From Hypomyces perniciosus (taxonomy: Eukaryota > Ascomycota > Sordariomycetes > Hypocreales > Hypocreaceae), in NCBI GenBank assembly GCA_008477525.1, contig SPDT01000005.1, positions 558,001 through 622,000 on the forward strand: DNA of 64,000 bases, read 5' to 3'. A model generated the notes under the pieces. That model did no database searches. It had not been told where the DNA came from and saw only the letters and a program-made list of their open reading frames with translations. Position numbers and translations under genes: made by a program. The first letter of the stretch is position 1. Each line of letters opens with the position of its first letter. Positions 22,134 to 34,126 of this stretch are shown here, piece by piece.

Positions 22134-23004
22134 CTACGCACGCCTCGGCGCGCCCTCGTTTATAACCAGGTAAACCTTTTGATGCCCGACTTGCTCCAAC
22201 CGAATGCCTGCATCGGTGCTCTTTTCAGAATTGAAAACACAGTCATTAATATCTGCACGCATGGAATGGTCTCGCAACATCTGGAGAACCTTCCGGCATT
22301 GCATAGTATGCTCGTCGCGAGAGGCAGAGAAGACGAGAATAATGTTGTTGATCGATAGGTAGAACGTCTGGTCGACATCCGGAGTGGCCTCGAATGCCAC
22401 TTTGAGCTCTTGGTGTGAGTGCCGAGTTCCTAGACGAGTGAATATGGTAGCATCACGCGCCTTGTCGAAAGCTGTTGGAAGGGTTGGTGACCATACGGCG
22501 ACATTTGTCTCAACGGGCCCGGCAAGGGTGCTTGTCGAGGTGCGACCGACAGTCCCGTCTTCAGCGATCGAGAATCCTTCCGGTCTCGAAGTCATGTCAG
22601 GCTAATAGCTACTTTCGGGTGAACAAGAGTATATAATTGGGTCGGATACCAGTGCTTGCCATGCTGCCAAAAGTGATCCATGACGCGAATCCGATCATTT
22701 GCCTGCTGACAATTGGGGAGGGGTTAGGACGCTTAAATACATAATCCGGACCGCAGTCGTTCCTGGGTCTGGTCATGACGACAGCTTTCCCTCGCCAATC
22801 AATAAACCGTTGAGCCTTAATAGTGTTAATGCCAATCACCACATGGCTCACACGGATGACCTTCATGTCGAAAGGAAGACCAGCAGTGCTGCCAGTTCGA
22901 GTAGCAGCAGCCACTGCCAATTGTTTCTTGCAGGGGAGCCATACATCCAGCTCATTCCAGTCCATCTTAGGAATCATGCATATACATGGGTATATACGAA
23001 GCAT
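22134..23004 (-). pseudogene. Decayed Ty3/gypsy-type pol fragment (protease and reverse transcriptase remnants)
   Basis: Two minus-strand frames in the order expected for pol. The upstream part (22609-23004) contains SHVVIGINTIKAQRFIDWR, which resembles the region of a retropepsin domain that reads VVLG.xWL..xxx.IDW. The downstream part (22134-22595) contains FYLSINNIILVFSASRDEH followed by VLQMLRDHSMRADINDCVF, which lines up with the reverse-transcriptase catalytic segment. Where active elements have two aspartates, this has two asparagines, so it cannot be functional. Flanking repeats were not found. Assignment rests on motif similarity by eye. Confidence 0.6.
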
Positions 23005-24963
23005 ACGAGGTATAACTTAGACCTTAATACATTAGTAGACCGACCAAATAGGTACGTCGTCCTGACAATATCTATCAATGTCCGTAGACCCGAACCCTTG
23101 GCGGGTATAGCCCCTGCTTCATATAGTTGTTGTACATGCTTTCCTGACATGGTCGAGGGCTAAGGCAACAAACAACAACACGCCATCAACTCGCTGAATC
23201 TTCTATAGGTAGGCGTCGGGAATTTGCAGCCACGGTTATCTGTAAACGGCCGGCGTTAACCTTCGATTGGAATAGAAACATGTGAAACGCAAGGTGAACA
23301 CAGTAGGACAAGCCTAGCAAACTGTTTGTGAAATTATAGGTGTAGAACGTTTTCTGTAATGGGGAATTAGAATATATAACTATGGATGCGGCACAGTAGA
23401 GTATCAACAAGATATCCAACTTACAGCTCAGGCAAGTGGTCAAGAACGCCGGCGAGACGAGAAGGGAAGAGAGTTCGAAGCATCGTCGGAACAAATTGCG
23501 GTATTCAGTGCAGTTCGTCAGCAACTTGGGTGAATTGAAGGGGCACAGGACGTAGAAGAATGGCATTCAAGGATCGGCAGCGTAGCCATACAGGTACGGT
23601 TGCGCAACGGGTACTGCATAGCAGACCATCTTCCCGACTCTCTAGACTCTTGGTTGGTTAGGAGTGATGAAGAATGGAAAGGGGAAAGGAGGATGAGGTG
23701 GTGGAGGAGGAGGAGTTGATGCTGAAGGAGGAGGAGTATGAAGCACTATACTACTCCAATTGGGAGCGGCCGACTTAGCAATTAGCGAGCTTAACACAAA
23801 GCCATCAGGAAAAGCCTAAATCACTCGAACGATTATTCCAACTACTAGTAGAAACTTCTCTAGTCAATGCTTGACAATTTTGGTATCCAGAGCAGGAGAT
23901 TAGCCAGCAGCGAATCTGACGAAAAAGTGACACAACACTGAGATGTCCTCGTTTCGTGGTAACACTTGAGTGGTTTTCTAACCCCCCTTGCGACTTACAA
24001 AGTCCCGTAAATAGCCTATGGTGAGGCCATCGCCGTGCCAAGGCCAGGTATCTCCATTAAATACGAGGAGTGAGGACTATTCAAAGGCAGCCACTGGTGG
24101 AAGTTCGTGCGCCGAAACCTGTCCTAGATGTGTACATCACGTTATTCTACCCAGACAACGTGAAGCATATTACCAAGCACTGCATTCAGCTAATAATAGC
24201 GCATTTAATTTTGTACTATATGCTTCCGGGTAAGAAACGGCTTGCTTGGCAGGGTGGAATCGTTGAATTCCGTTCGGAGTAGACTCTTGATGGTAACAAT
24301 ATTTTCGGAGTTAACTCAGCCAAGACGCTACCGACCTCAGACATCGCCTATTGTATGTATTGTCTCTCACCTCGCTACGGAGACTAGGACTTTATACGGA
24401 GTATAGTACTTCGTACTCTGTATTGTGTACCAGCTAATCAGCTTTCTAATGTGACTCAGGGTGCTACATCTTAGCAGTTTGTAGTGTCCAGCAGGAACCC
24501 ATAATACTTACTAGGGGGATCATGGAGAAAGACTGCTTGTGTTTAACAATCTGTCAGGTGGTAACTATGCATTACATAGATTGTCTTTTTATCTTTCTCT
24601 TCCTCTCTTTTATCCACGCGATCCTGATATTCCGTGTTGCAAATTACAGATTTGCAATGCCCAATGCAAAACTCTTCTCCCACATCAGAATATGCAGAAA
24701 AGCCTTGGACTTGATCTAGGCTCATAAGCTTATCGTCATCTTTGATGCTAGTAAGTAGGTCTAAAGATCACTTACCACATCTAGCTCATCACCAAGGCTT
24801 TTTCATAGGGTTAACTGATTGTGGATACTATTTCTCTGTGTTCTAACCTTTCTGGAAGCTCCTAACGCCGGCAGTGGCCAGTAAAGGAGGCACAGCAAGG
24901 GTAGGGGAGCAATTGAATACTAAAACTGCATTCAAATTCCGACTATACATGAAGTACAGTAGA

Positions 24964-24969
24964 TATAAA
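24964..24969 (+). promoter_or_regulatory. TATA box of the secreted-protein gene
   Basis: TATAAA lies 147 bases upstream of the ATG at 25116, and a C/A/T-rich leader with short CTC and CAC repeats follows, typical for a strongly expressed fungal secreted protein. Confidence 0.5.
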
Positions 24970-25115
24970 GAGGCAGAGAATCCCGAGGAAGTGCCCATGT
25001 CCTCCCCATCGACACATAGTAAACAGTCAGCACAACGACATCTCATCACTCACACAACTCACAATCCAACTCTCTAAATTCGCCTACACCCTTCTAATAC
25101 ACTCTTCTTTTCACA

Positions 25116-25556
25116 ATGAAGTCCAGCATCCTGTCATCCGCCGCTATCGCTCTTGCGACCACTGCCTCCCTCGCCTCTGCGCAAGCCCGCGGCAACATCG
25201 AGTGCTTCAACGGAAGGCCAAACACAATTCAAGCATCGGACATCTCAGCCCTCATCAATGCCCTCCGAACCACCAACCGAGTCGGCACAGTCTCGAATCC
25301 TATCGATCTACGATCCATTCTCACGATTGGCAGGGCCTCGGCGGTTAACTTGTTCTCGGATTCAGTCTCTGTTTCAATCAGAAACGGTCAGCCTTTTTCT
25401 TCTACACACGTCTCTTTCGCGTCCGCTGCCAGAGCGCTGCAAGACCTTATGAGAACCTGCTGCGGCAGCTTTCCTACATGCATCGGCGGAACGACTGGCG
25501 TGGCTGGTGATACTGGTCTGGTTGTGGACATCACCATGAGCCCCCGATCCCGATGA
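25116..25556 (+). CDS. Small secreted cysteine-containing protein
   Basis: Single exon, 146 aa. The N-terminus is a clear signal peptide (two serines and one lysine, then an alanine/leucine-rich core), probably cleaved after ASA at residue ~22. The mature part is ~124 residues with four cysteines at 30, 115, 116 and 122, enough for two disulfides. The sequence SDISALINALRTTNRVG resembles the start of small secreted fungal proteins of the Ecp2/killer-like or unclassified type, but I cannot place it in a family. It stands alone beside a transposon-rich gap, a common setting for effector-like genes. Function unknown. Confidence 0.85.
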   Translation: MKSSILSSAAIALATTASLASAQARGNIECFNGRPNTIQASDISALINALRTTNRVGTVSNPIDLRSILTIGRASAVNLFSDSVSVSIRNGQPFSSTHVSFASAARALQDLMRTCCGSFPTCIGGTTGVAGDTGLVVDITMSPRSR

Positions 25557-26554
25557 GAGGTCATTATCAATCCCACGCAGGCCTTGTGTGGACTATAGAT
25601 GTCAACCTTGATAATGGACTGGTGACTGTGAGGTCTTCCGCGGTGAGGCGGTGGCATTTGCGTCGCAACTACGGAGTATAGAAGTCTGGATAAGGCAGAA
25701 TGGGAATATTATTTATATAGTAGGGCCTTTTAAGTAACAATAAGACTCTAACTGACTTGTTGTATCCACCTTTCTCTTTGATGAGCACCATCACTTCGAA
25801 AACTTCCCCACCACCAGCGAACATGTTGTGGTGTTTTGTCGTCTACAGCTAGTAGTGGAATATCAGACTTGGTAGGTCGTACGTCAAGCATACACGACCA
25901 CAGGTAGTGGAAAATTCGGGGTCCCGACAAGCTCTACTCTGGAGTTCAAAGAGCTCCAGAAATGGCAGTACAGGCCTCTGACTTAGGGGCAGCTGTTACC
26001 TCTCGTCCGTTCTTGGAGGGCAAAGAACCTACGCTGAAAACTCCAGCAGCCAACGTTGAGTCACCTGGTTGTTATTTTTATAACAGAAACAAAACGGTAA
26101 TCCTTCCGCTTTCCCCATCCAGCAAAACGTTGCTAAGACCACTTGGCGAGTGGATTCCATGGGAGACGCATCGTGCCGCCCTCTCTGCAACATGCGATGC
26201 CAACACCTCCGGTCTCTGTCCTGAAATAGCAGACCAGTGTTCTATGCTCCCATTTCCAAAACCCACCATCCCCGAGAACCGCTCCTGAGCCCTCCATCTC
26301 GCCGTCCTTTTCCAGCTGCTGGCGCCTCGGCATTCTACAAAGGGTTGTCAGGCTCACTCCCGAGCGACCAGAACGCTTGTCGATATGATATATTGTTTGG
26401 GATAGGTAGGTACTTACGTCAATGCATTTTCGGTTCCCCAGACGCAGGCAATGATCTTGGACGGTGGAGGCTGGCAGAATTCCATCCGCTTCTTCGATAT
26501 GGCCTCGTGCTTGATTTCGATGATGGGCGTAGTTACGCTATGGACAAGCCTGTA
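25557..26554. other. Intergenic, 1 kb
   Basis: One TACGGAGTA motif lies at 25670-25678, about 115 bases after the stop of the secreted-protein gene. Open frames around 25960-26650 on both strands are short and without recognisable domain; the last of them overlaps the 3' end of the WW gene antisense. Nothing else seen. Confidence 0.5.
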
Positions 26555-27474
26555 TTAGACCAAAACCCTCTCCTTGCGTTCAGTGGAATGGGGGGCGACC
26601 AACTCAGCTGCGATAAGCTCCATGGGTCGATCGCCGTACGCGTATAACACGTTGAACATCTTTCTTTCTGCTTCGGGCCATGGGTCCCCAAGGTGCTTGA
26701 CCAGTGTCTCTCCGGTGAGCCCCAACGTCTGCTGTGGAGTAATGAGACTCCTGACGATCTGCGTCACGTCTTTGTCCGCAAATACGGCGCCGTATACGTA
26801 TAGCGGCGGTCCAGTGTGAGATACAAAGGTGCCTGTCCCACTGGCATTCATGGCCATAGGGGGCGGCACACCTGAAGCCACACCAGGGTTATTACCAGCA
26901 GCGAAATGACCAAGATTCGGAGCCATGGGCGGGGTTTGGCCGTGATACGGCGCCTGCGCCGGCGCTCCTTGGGGTCCGGGTACATATACTGGATACACAT
27001 GTACTTGCGCTTGCGGTGCAGGTGACGGCTGGTAATGTTGCTGCATCTTGTCTCCAAAGAAAGCCGCCAGTTTGGTGCCAAATTTGTGTCTAAGAGGCCC
27101 GAGAGATGCGGCGGTTAACAAGCCGCCGCCCACAACAAGTGCCGTCTTGCCCAGGCCGCGGTCTCCCTCCTGACCCGGCGCATCAAACCCTTCCGGCGTG
27201 GGAGCGTATAGAGGTTGGCCGGCCAGAGGGCCCTGGACTTGGTGGCTCGGGGGATCAGTCGGATACTCCCATTGCGTCGCACCGGTGGCCGTAAAGATGT
27301 AGTACCTAAGGCGATGGATGTTACGAACAGGTCTGACGGCATGGGGTTCTCTCCCACTTGCCATGAATTGTGCTCGGGGCTCCAGTTAGCTATCCAGCCC
27401 GAAGGTAGGAGGGGTGTGGCCGGTGCAGCGGCTCCAGGAGGAGCCTCTGGAGATGGTAAATTTGGTGCTGACAT
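26555..27474 (-). CDS. WW-domain protein with glycine/alanine and proline-rich body
   Basis: Two exons (27474-27362 and 27305-26555), 287 aa. The WW domain spans residues ~23-57: LPSGWIANWSPEHNSW joins YYIFTATGATQWEYPTDP, giving the two tryptophans and the YY pair. The join uses a GC-AG intron (27361-27306, donor GCAAGT); the GT two bases further on would break the domain. A short hydrophobic glycine segment (GKTALVVGGGLLTAASLG) follows, then a proline/glutamine-rich region with PVYVPGPQG, and a folded C-terminal ~100 residues (AVFADKDVTQIVRSLITPQQ to ERKMFNVLYAYGDRPMEL). WW domains bind proline motifs; the partner is not known. The C-terminal module may be a conserved fungal domain. Confidence 0.88.
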
Positions 27475-28109
27475 CTAGGTCTTGGATCTGGCCGAAGATG
27501 GGCTGGAAGATGGGTTGAATACGTGAGAGCCAACAGAGCAGCACTCACTCGTTGGTGTAGGAGGGTCGAGTGCTGAATAGGGGTTATAGTAAGAGGGGCA
27601 AGATGAGGACATAATAGAGAGTCGATGACGGGTGAACGGTAATATTAGGCACCGAGGCATCTGAAACAGATGTTGTCGTGCTGGCTTTGTAGCCCCAAAG
27701 AGGTCTAATATGCTGATTAGTTTGCTGAGGCGCTTCGCGGCTGAGTGCAGCTGGAATGGGGGCTGAATCACCGGTGGTCAGCCACTCTTTTGACGGATTT
27801 GATAGAGCCACCATGCAGGGTGCTGTTCTTCGAACCCAGCTTCCTGTGCAGTGGGCGTGTCATCGTCTCGTGTCGCTCCTGATTCCGCCTTCATCACCAA
27901 GTCAGAGTGCTTGAGGACGCATAACCAGTCGTCATTTCAGTGAAACCCTCACTATCAAAGTCGATATGGACGTGAAGTCTTGAGACGCCAGACACCCAGT
28001 TACCGTCCACGGTCCACACGATGACCTCTCTTCCTCTCTAGTCCAAATGCTTGTTCCGCATCATTGAACGTACATACGTATGGTCTACTCGCTTGATATC
28101 GTCGCCCCG
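27475..28109. other. Intergenic with an unassigned coding-like stretch
   Basis: On the minus strand at about 28045-27920, one frame reads VIVWTVDGNWVSGVSRLHVH and then DFDSEGFTEMTTGYASSSTL, which looks like real protein. A possible 54-nt GT-AG intron would continue it to a stop near 27770. No start codon or family could be fixed, so it is not called as a gene. It could be the remainder of a truncated gene. Confidence 0.4.
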
Positions 28110-29078
28110 CTAAGGCGACTGCCACTTAGAAATTGCAATATAGTCCACCAGCTCATCAGGGTAGCTTTGAGGAAAGATGTCATCCGCATAACTTCGCCAA
28201 TCCCCTTCACTGAGGCCTGAGCGCTGAAAGAATTTGACATACTCCCAGTACTCTGGATACCACCCTGCATCCTCCCAGTCAATTAGGCCCATGATTTTGC
28301 CCTCTTTCACAATAATATTTCTTGGCGACAAGTCACAATGCGATAGAACGATTCGGTGATCGGTACGTAACCGTCGAGCGAGAGCGTTGCGTATCGGAGG
28401 AGGAATACTTTCAAAAAGGCTAGAAAGAAGGTAAGCATTAAAGCCATCTTCATTAATGCATGCTGGGGCGTGGTGAGTAGAGTAAAGACGAGTATCTCGA
28501 ATCTCTATACCATCACATCCGCCGATCAAGTTAGGCGGAGGCGGGATAGCTCGCAAGGTCTTGAGGAGGGCTCGTAATTGTTGGGCGATATTTTTCTTGT
28601 CGTCGGCAGACATATGGGGCCATAGTTCCTGAAGCGCTTGACCCTCAATATAGTCCATTTTAATGTGCCTTTTCCCGTCCGGAGTGTTTTCCGCGTTATG
28701 AACATGCGGGACGGGTAGTTGGGCTTGTTCAGCTATTCGGAGGGCTTCGGCTTCTTCGAGACGGATACGTTTACCGGATTTTATGACGACATTGCCGGGA
28801 TGTAGAGTAACCCTTCGGTCGAAGAGTTTGTGCAAGACGACAGTGCCTAGCAGAAATTATCGTCGTTATGAAACGAAGCGACGGGATTAGGAAGCCAAGG
28901 AGTGTGTCAAACCTTGGTCAAGTTCTTCATCTGACGACTCCTCGTCGGAGGACTTCGCCTGCCCTCTCTCCTTTCGGGCTTCTTTGAGCTTTTCAAGATA
29001 TCGGGACTTGTTGGGTTTCTCGAACGGGGTCGGCGCGCCATGTGGCCTCTGGGGCGCCAGAGAGTGTGTGATGTCCAT
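28110..29078 (-). CDS. APH-family phosphotransferase (aminoglycoside phosphotransferase fold)
   Basis: Two exons (29078-28913, 28846-28110) joined by an intron at 28912-28847, 300 aa. The N-terminal ~55 residues are charged (KNKSRYLEKLKEARKE-like, then SSDEESSDEELDQG). The kinase-like fold has VVIKSGKRIRLEEAEALRIA as the N-lobe lysine/glutamate region, the catalytic loop in VLSHCDLSPRNIIV (HxDxxxxN) and the metal-binding GLIDWEDAGWYPEYWE. All catalytic residues of the family are present. Fungal members phosphorylate unknown small molecules; many are lineage-expanded. A second ATG at 29186 would add 36 residues. A relative lies at 47394-48157. Confidence 0.88.
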
Positions 29079-29411
29079 CTGGTCTGCCGAAATTTGCTCT
29101 TTGGATAATATAGAAGGTTCCGCAGAAAGGCAGTGACAGTGGAAACGATAGAATTGAGCATGGGGTATTGATGGCACTATTCTCATTTGGGAGGGAATCA
29201 CGAGCCAGTCGCGCTTAAAATTAGGGACGATCAGGTACGGAGAGTATGTGCAACATCATTAGGTCTATACATCATCAATCACTGCACATAAATCACTCGG
29301 GAACGATCGAGTTCGACAATCTTGCTGATAAAGGTGCTGACCATCATCTCGATCGCCATCATGAGCTGGTTATGACAATGCTAGCGCTGACGAATCATCT
29401 TCCCATATCTG
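29079..29411. other. Intergenic between the APH-like gene and lys12
   Basis: Promoter of the APH-like gene and 3' UTR of lys12, both on the minus strand. Contains a near-match to the dispersed motif at 29236 (TACGGAGAGTA). Nothing else seen. Confidence 0.5.
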
Positions 29412-30531
<1,120 letters not shown>

Positions 30532-32463
30532 GTTGGGCACACAATTGCAGTTTTTTGTGTGTGTTGTTGTCACAGGTCAACTTTGCTTGATCCGAGGATC
30601 GGAGGAAAACGGCGAGCTGACAAGAGTGGCTAGAGTTTGGTGGGGCATTGCCGTGCGGGAGCTTCTGTAGCTTCCTCCTCAGCGCTATCACCTCAATTCT
30701 AACCACTATTATGTACTACTTCATTCATCCGTATTTTATTAAATAATACTTGCTAAAACTTAATGGATATGGTGAACAATTTGGGAAATTGTCCCTTCAT
30801 GTTCGCATTAAGGAACAGTTAATGCTTCCATTCCGTTGATATTACAATCTCTGCTCTCTCGTGGTATCGTGCATTTATGGGGAGCATGGAGCTTAACGGC
30901 AGCTCTATTCCAGATCTTTCAAGTAGACCTATAATAGGGCCCTTTGCCTTCGGAGTGGATGAGAGGGAAAACAAACATCTATTTAAAAAGCAATGCAATC
31001 GGTTGAATGCAAAAATATTATGCAAGGTAATGGAGGACGGGAATCAGACAATTGTGGTGTGGTATATCACAGGTCGGTCTTACTAGCAGAGTATACAAGT
31101 AGGATAACAGCAAACAGATAAATGGAGGCACCATCAACGCGATATTCCGATTCTCGCTAGCGTATTATTCCATGTTTAAAAGCCATTTCATAAGTAATTT
31201 CAAGCATAAACAGGGTTATCAGAAGTCGTTCTATGCGCATGACCTGACAGGCGCCGTCAACTTAACAAGCACGCAAGGTAATGCGCCTGCAAGGATATGA
31301 GCTGTCTGGTATGTTACTCAGCGAGAGTCACTTCGTACGAAGTACATATATGTGCCTGAGTTACTCCGTAGAATCGTCGCAGACTGGCTGGCTCGAATCA
31401 CAAGGCTTAAGCCACTATTCAGCCGCAATATGTTGGGCCGCGGTTGACCAGTCAGTCTCCCCTCTCCTCTGCATAACCGCATTTAAGCATAGGTTACGGA
31501 GTACTTCGTAGATTCCCTCAAAAACTGCTTCCCCAAATACGGAGTACCACCACATCATTATTGCTGTTATTATGCGAGGCAGTGAAACTGGTTGCTGGCT
31601 TCATAAACCTCATCAACCAGTCAGGCTGGTGGTGCAGTCTGCACTCCGCCTCCAGCAGTAAAGTTCGAGCAATGGATGTGTAAAAGATATAATATTTTGG
31701 ATTGCATATTTCTTTGCAATATTTGCCTTACTCCCAAAAGTCATCAGTTTCTTAACATAACTAGGGTGTAATGCCAGTTGCATAGTAGGGCGTTCTGGGG
31801 TTGAGAGGAACACACAGATAGAAGAGCATCAGGAGGTCGGACAAGAAGCTACCATAGACCAATCAACGTATCGTTTGTTGTTGAATTATCTATCAATATT
31901 GACCCCTCATCCTGCCGACCAACCCACCACGCACACCGAGGGGCTAAAAGCTCTATTTTTACCTACTATGGGCCTTGCTATGGCCATCATGGCGGCAAAA
32001 TCGCCTGTTACTACCTAGTTGAGACATGCCAAGATCCCCCCTGGGTGGGCGTGAACAGGGCCTATCCCTTGATCCTCATGGGTTATCATTATCTGAACAC
32101 TGCTCATCAACGGAACGGACCACCCTTGAGAGATGCCTGTCTCGAGGCTGCCTTGCAGGCACGTCAAGGTTGGTCAGCTTGTCAGCCTCAGGAAGGTCCC
32201 TGTTGGAATATTGAATGTTGTGCGTACCATCCATCGAGCGCATATGCGTCCTATGCCTTTCTACTCTGTACTGGGCGCACCTTTATTAATTCATGCCGAT
32301 GTCCCCATTCTCCACATCGCCCCTCGAGATTCATCCATCCTACTATCTCTCCACTAATACCAAGTATTATCGCCTCCCATCATCTTGTTCTCACCCCCCA
32401 AGAACTACCAGAAACTGGGACCAATCTACTACCACCCACAGCGATCCTCCTTCATCCGCCAAG
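30532..32463. other. 1.9-kb intergenic region with three TACGGAGTA motifs
   Basis: No gene called. The dispersed motif occurs at 31362-31370, 31495-31503 (extended to TACGGAGTACTTCGTA, 31495-31510) and 31538-31546. A 14-bp perfect palindrome, ACTTCGTACGAAGT, lies at 31330-31343. 30720-30780 is AT-rich. Bases 32026-32463 are open in one frame but show no domain and probably form the leader of the next gene. Confidence 0.55.
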
Positions 32464-33075
32464 ATGGCCCGCAGATTCCCCCTCCCTAACCCTCCCATTT
32501 GTCCATACTGCAACCGTGTTGCCACTCGTGACACTGTTGACCTCACGAACCACAAAGGCAACGCCCAACGTCCATTCTACTACTGCCAATCCGGCCACCG
32601 CCGTATTTTCATAACCTGGGACGATGACCGCGGCATCTTAGCCAACAACCCGCCATGCTTGTGCAGGTACCCTTGCCGCCGAAACCAGACTAACAAACGC
32701 CAACCAAGTGCGTGGTACGCATGCTCGTCTGGGGAGTGCTCATTCCGTGAGGACATCGAGATTGGGGACAATGCGGTGGAGTTAGATTCAACTCCATCCA
32801 GGGCTTGGTGCAACTCTCAGCCGCTAGGGTACTCTGATTCTCCGGCTCTTACTACGTACGTACCGCTATATGTCGTGTTGGAGTCGCCTCCTGTGTTGAC
32901 ATATGTTAGCTCATCTGCATCGGATACAAGTCAACTGCATGAGTACATCAGTTCCATGAACACTAAGATTGAACAGCTTGAAAGAGCAGTGGCTGCAAAA
33001 TTGCCGAATCCTGACTGCCCAAAGCATGGGGGAGGTCGTAGATCGATCTTCCGGCGCCGTCATTGCATTTGCTAA
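32464..33075 (+). CDS. GRF-like zinc-ribbon protein
   Basis: Single exon, 203 aa, ATG at 32464. The N-terminal ~95 residues carry a GRF-type zinc-ribbon layout: CPYCNRVATRDTV, then RPFYYCQSGH, then CLCRYPCRR and WYACSSGECSF. Paired cysteines and conserved aromatics are present. GRF-like zinc ribbons bind nucleic acids in other eukaryotes. The C-terminal part is a linker, then a short coiled coil (EYISSMNTKIEQLERAVAAK), and a final cysteine-containing CPKHGGGRRSIFRRRHCIC. This group is common in fungi next to lineage-specific genes. A nucleic-acid role is likely but unproved. An upstream in-frame ATG exists at 32293, but the conserved part begins at MARRFPLPNPP. Confidence 0.8.
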   Translation: MARRFPLPNPPICPYCNRVATRDTVDLTNHKGNAQRPFYYCQSGHRRIFITWDDDRGILANNPPCLCRYPCRRNQTNKRQPSAWYACSSGECSFREDIEIGDNAVELDSTPSRAWCNSQPLGYSDSPALTTYVPLYVVLESPPVLTYVSSSASDTSQLHEYISSMNTKIEQLERAVAAKLPNPDCPKHGGGRRSIFRRRHCIC

Positions 33076-34126
33076 GGGGAATCCCGAATAGAAGACATAT
33101 AGGAGGTTCCAGTGATGAAGGAATGGGAAGAGGGACACCAGGGGCGTTTGGCGAATGCCATTCTGCCATCTACTTTGCCACCCTCTTGAATGAGTGTGGT
33201 ATTGCGCTGTGGGCTGAGTCTGCTGATGGATGGGGATAGAGCACAAGCGAGAATGACCTTGAGAAGCCTCGGGCCGTTTTGTAGTTCTATAGTAGCTGGA
33301 CCACATTACGGAGTACACGCTAATGAATTCCGCCATCTTTTTATAAGACGTATAGGATGTCCTGCGCATAGATGGCGACCTTGTGGCATAGGCTGCTCTG
33401 CATTTGCAAAATAATATTAGGTCAACCCAATGGTAAATCCAATACTGAAGAATAAATAGATGGCAAGCTCTTGCAATATGAATGAAATCGGTGGAGATCC
33501 GCCAGCCATCAGACCCGGGCAACTACATAAAACCAAACGATGGTACGGAGCTTGGCATTCCCCAATACCAAATGCAATATAACCTGCACTATCAGCTACA
33601 ATTACTGAGGTGTATACTTCACTTTTGCTGGTCTGGTACAATGGTTGATTCCAAGTATGGCTGTACTATGCTCCATGGTTCCTGATTCTGCTGTCCTCTG
33701 TTACCGCTTGCAATTGGTTGCATGCTTCTCTGAGGTATGTGGCGGAGGCTTATCAGAGTACTGAAATAAGCAAACGGGCTATTATAGCCGCTTTACGGGG
33801 TCTGTCGCCATATTCACGACTGCAGTTGACGATAACTGGAATACTTGGCAGACTAAGTTTGGAGTACTCTAGATAGCAGCTGCATCTTATGGGCCTGGAA
33901 GGGTATACAAAGAATAGTAACGAACGAGCTTTAAGTGATTTGGGAGCTTTCGCAGATAGTCCATTACATAGTTTCTCTTCTTCTCATCGCGGCAAGCATG
34001 AAAGAAAGGATACCAATTGATATGAATGGAATGGAGCTTTGTCAATCAGGACAATCCATTAACGACTCCGAGCAGTCCACAGGGGACATTTTCCGCAGCC
34101 ATTCATAATCCAACTTTTTAAAAGTC
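33076..34126. other. Intergenic, 1 kb
   Basis: One TACGGAGTA at 33307-33315 and a near-match at 33543. No ORF with recognisable domain. Mostly AT-leaning sequence; 34085-34200 runs into the 3' end of the GMC gene. Confidence 0.5.

Larger units (their letters stand above)
21111..25115. other. 4-kb gene desert with AT-rich blocks and transposon remains
   Basis: No intact gene. 21400-21780 is very AT-rich. It includes a palindromic element (21427-21562) and a decayed gypsy-type fragment (22134-23004), listed separately. 23640-23760 is purine-rich (GGAGGA-type) simple sequence. TACGGAGTA occurs at 24395-24403, immediately followed by TACTTCGTA. 24850-25115 is the promoter of the secreted-protein gene. 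Confidence 0.7.
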
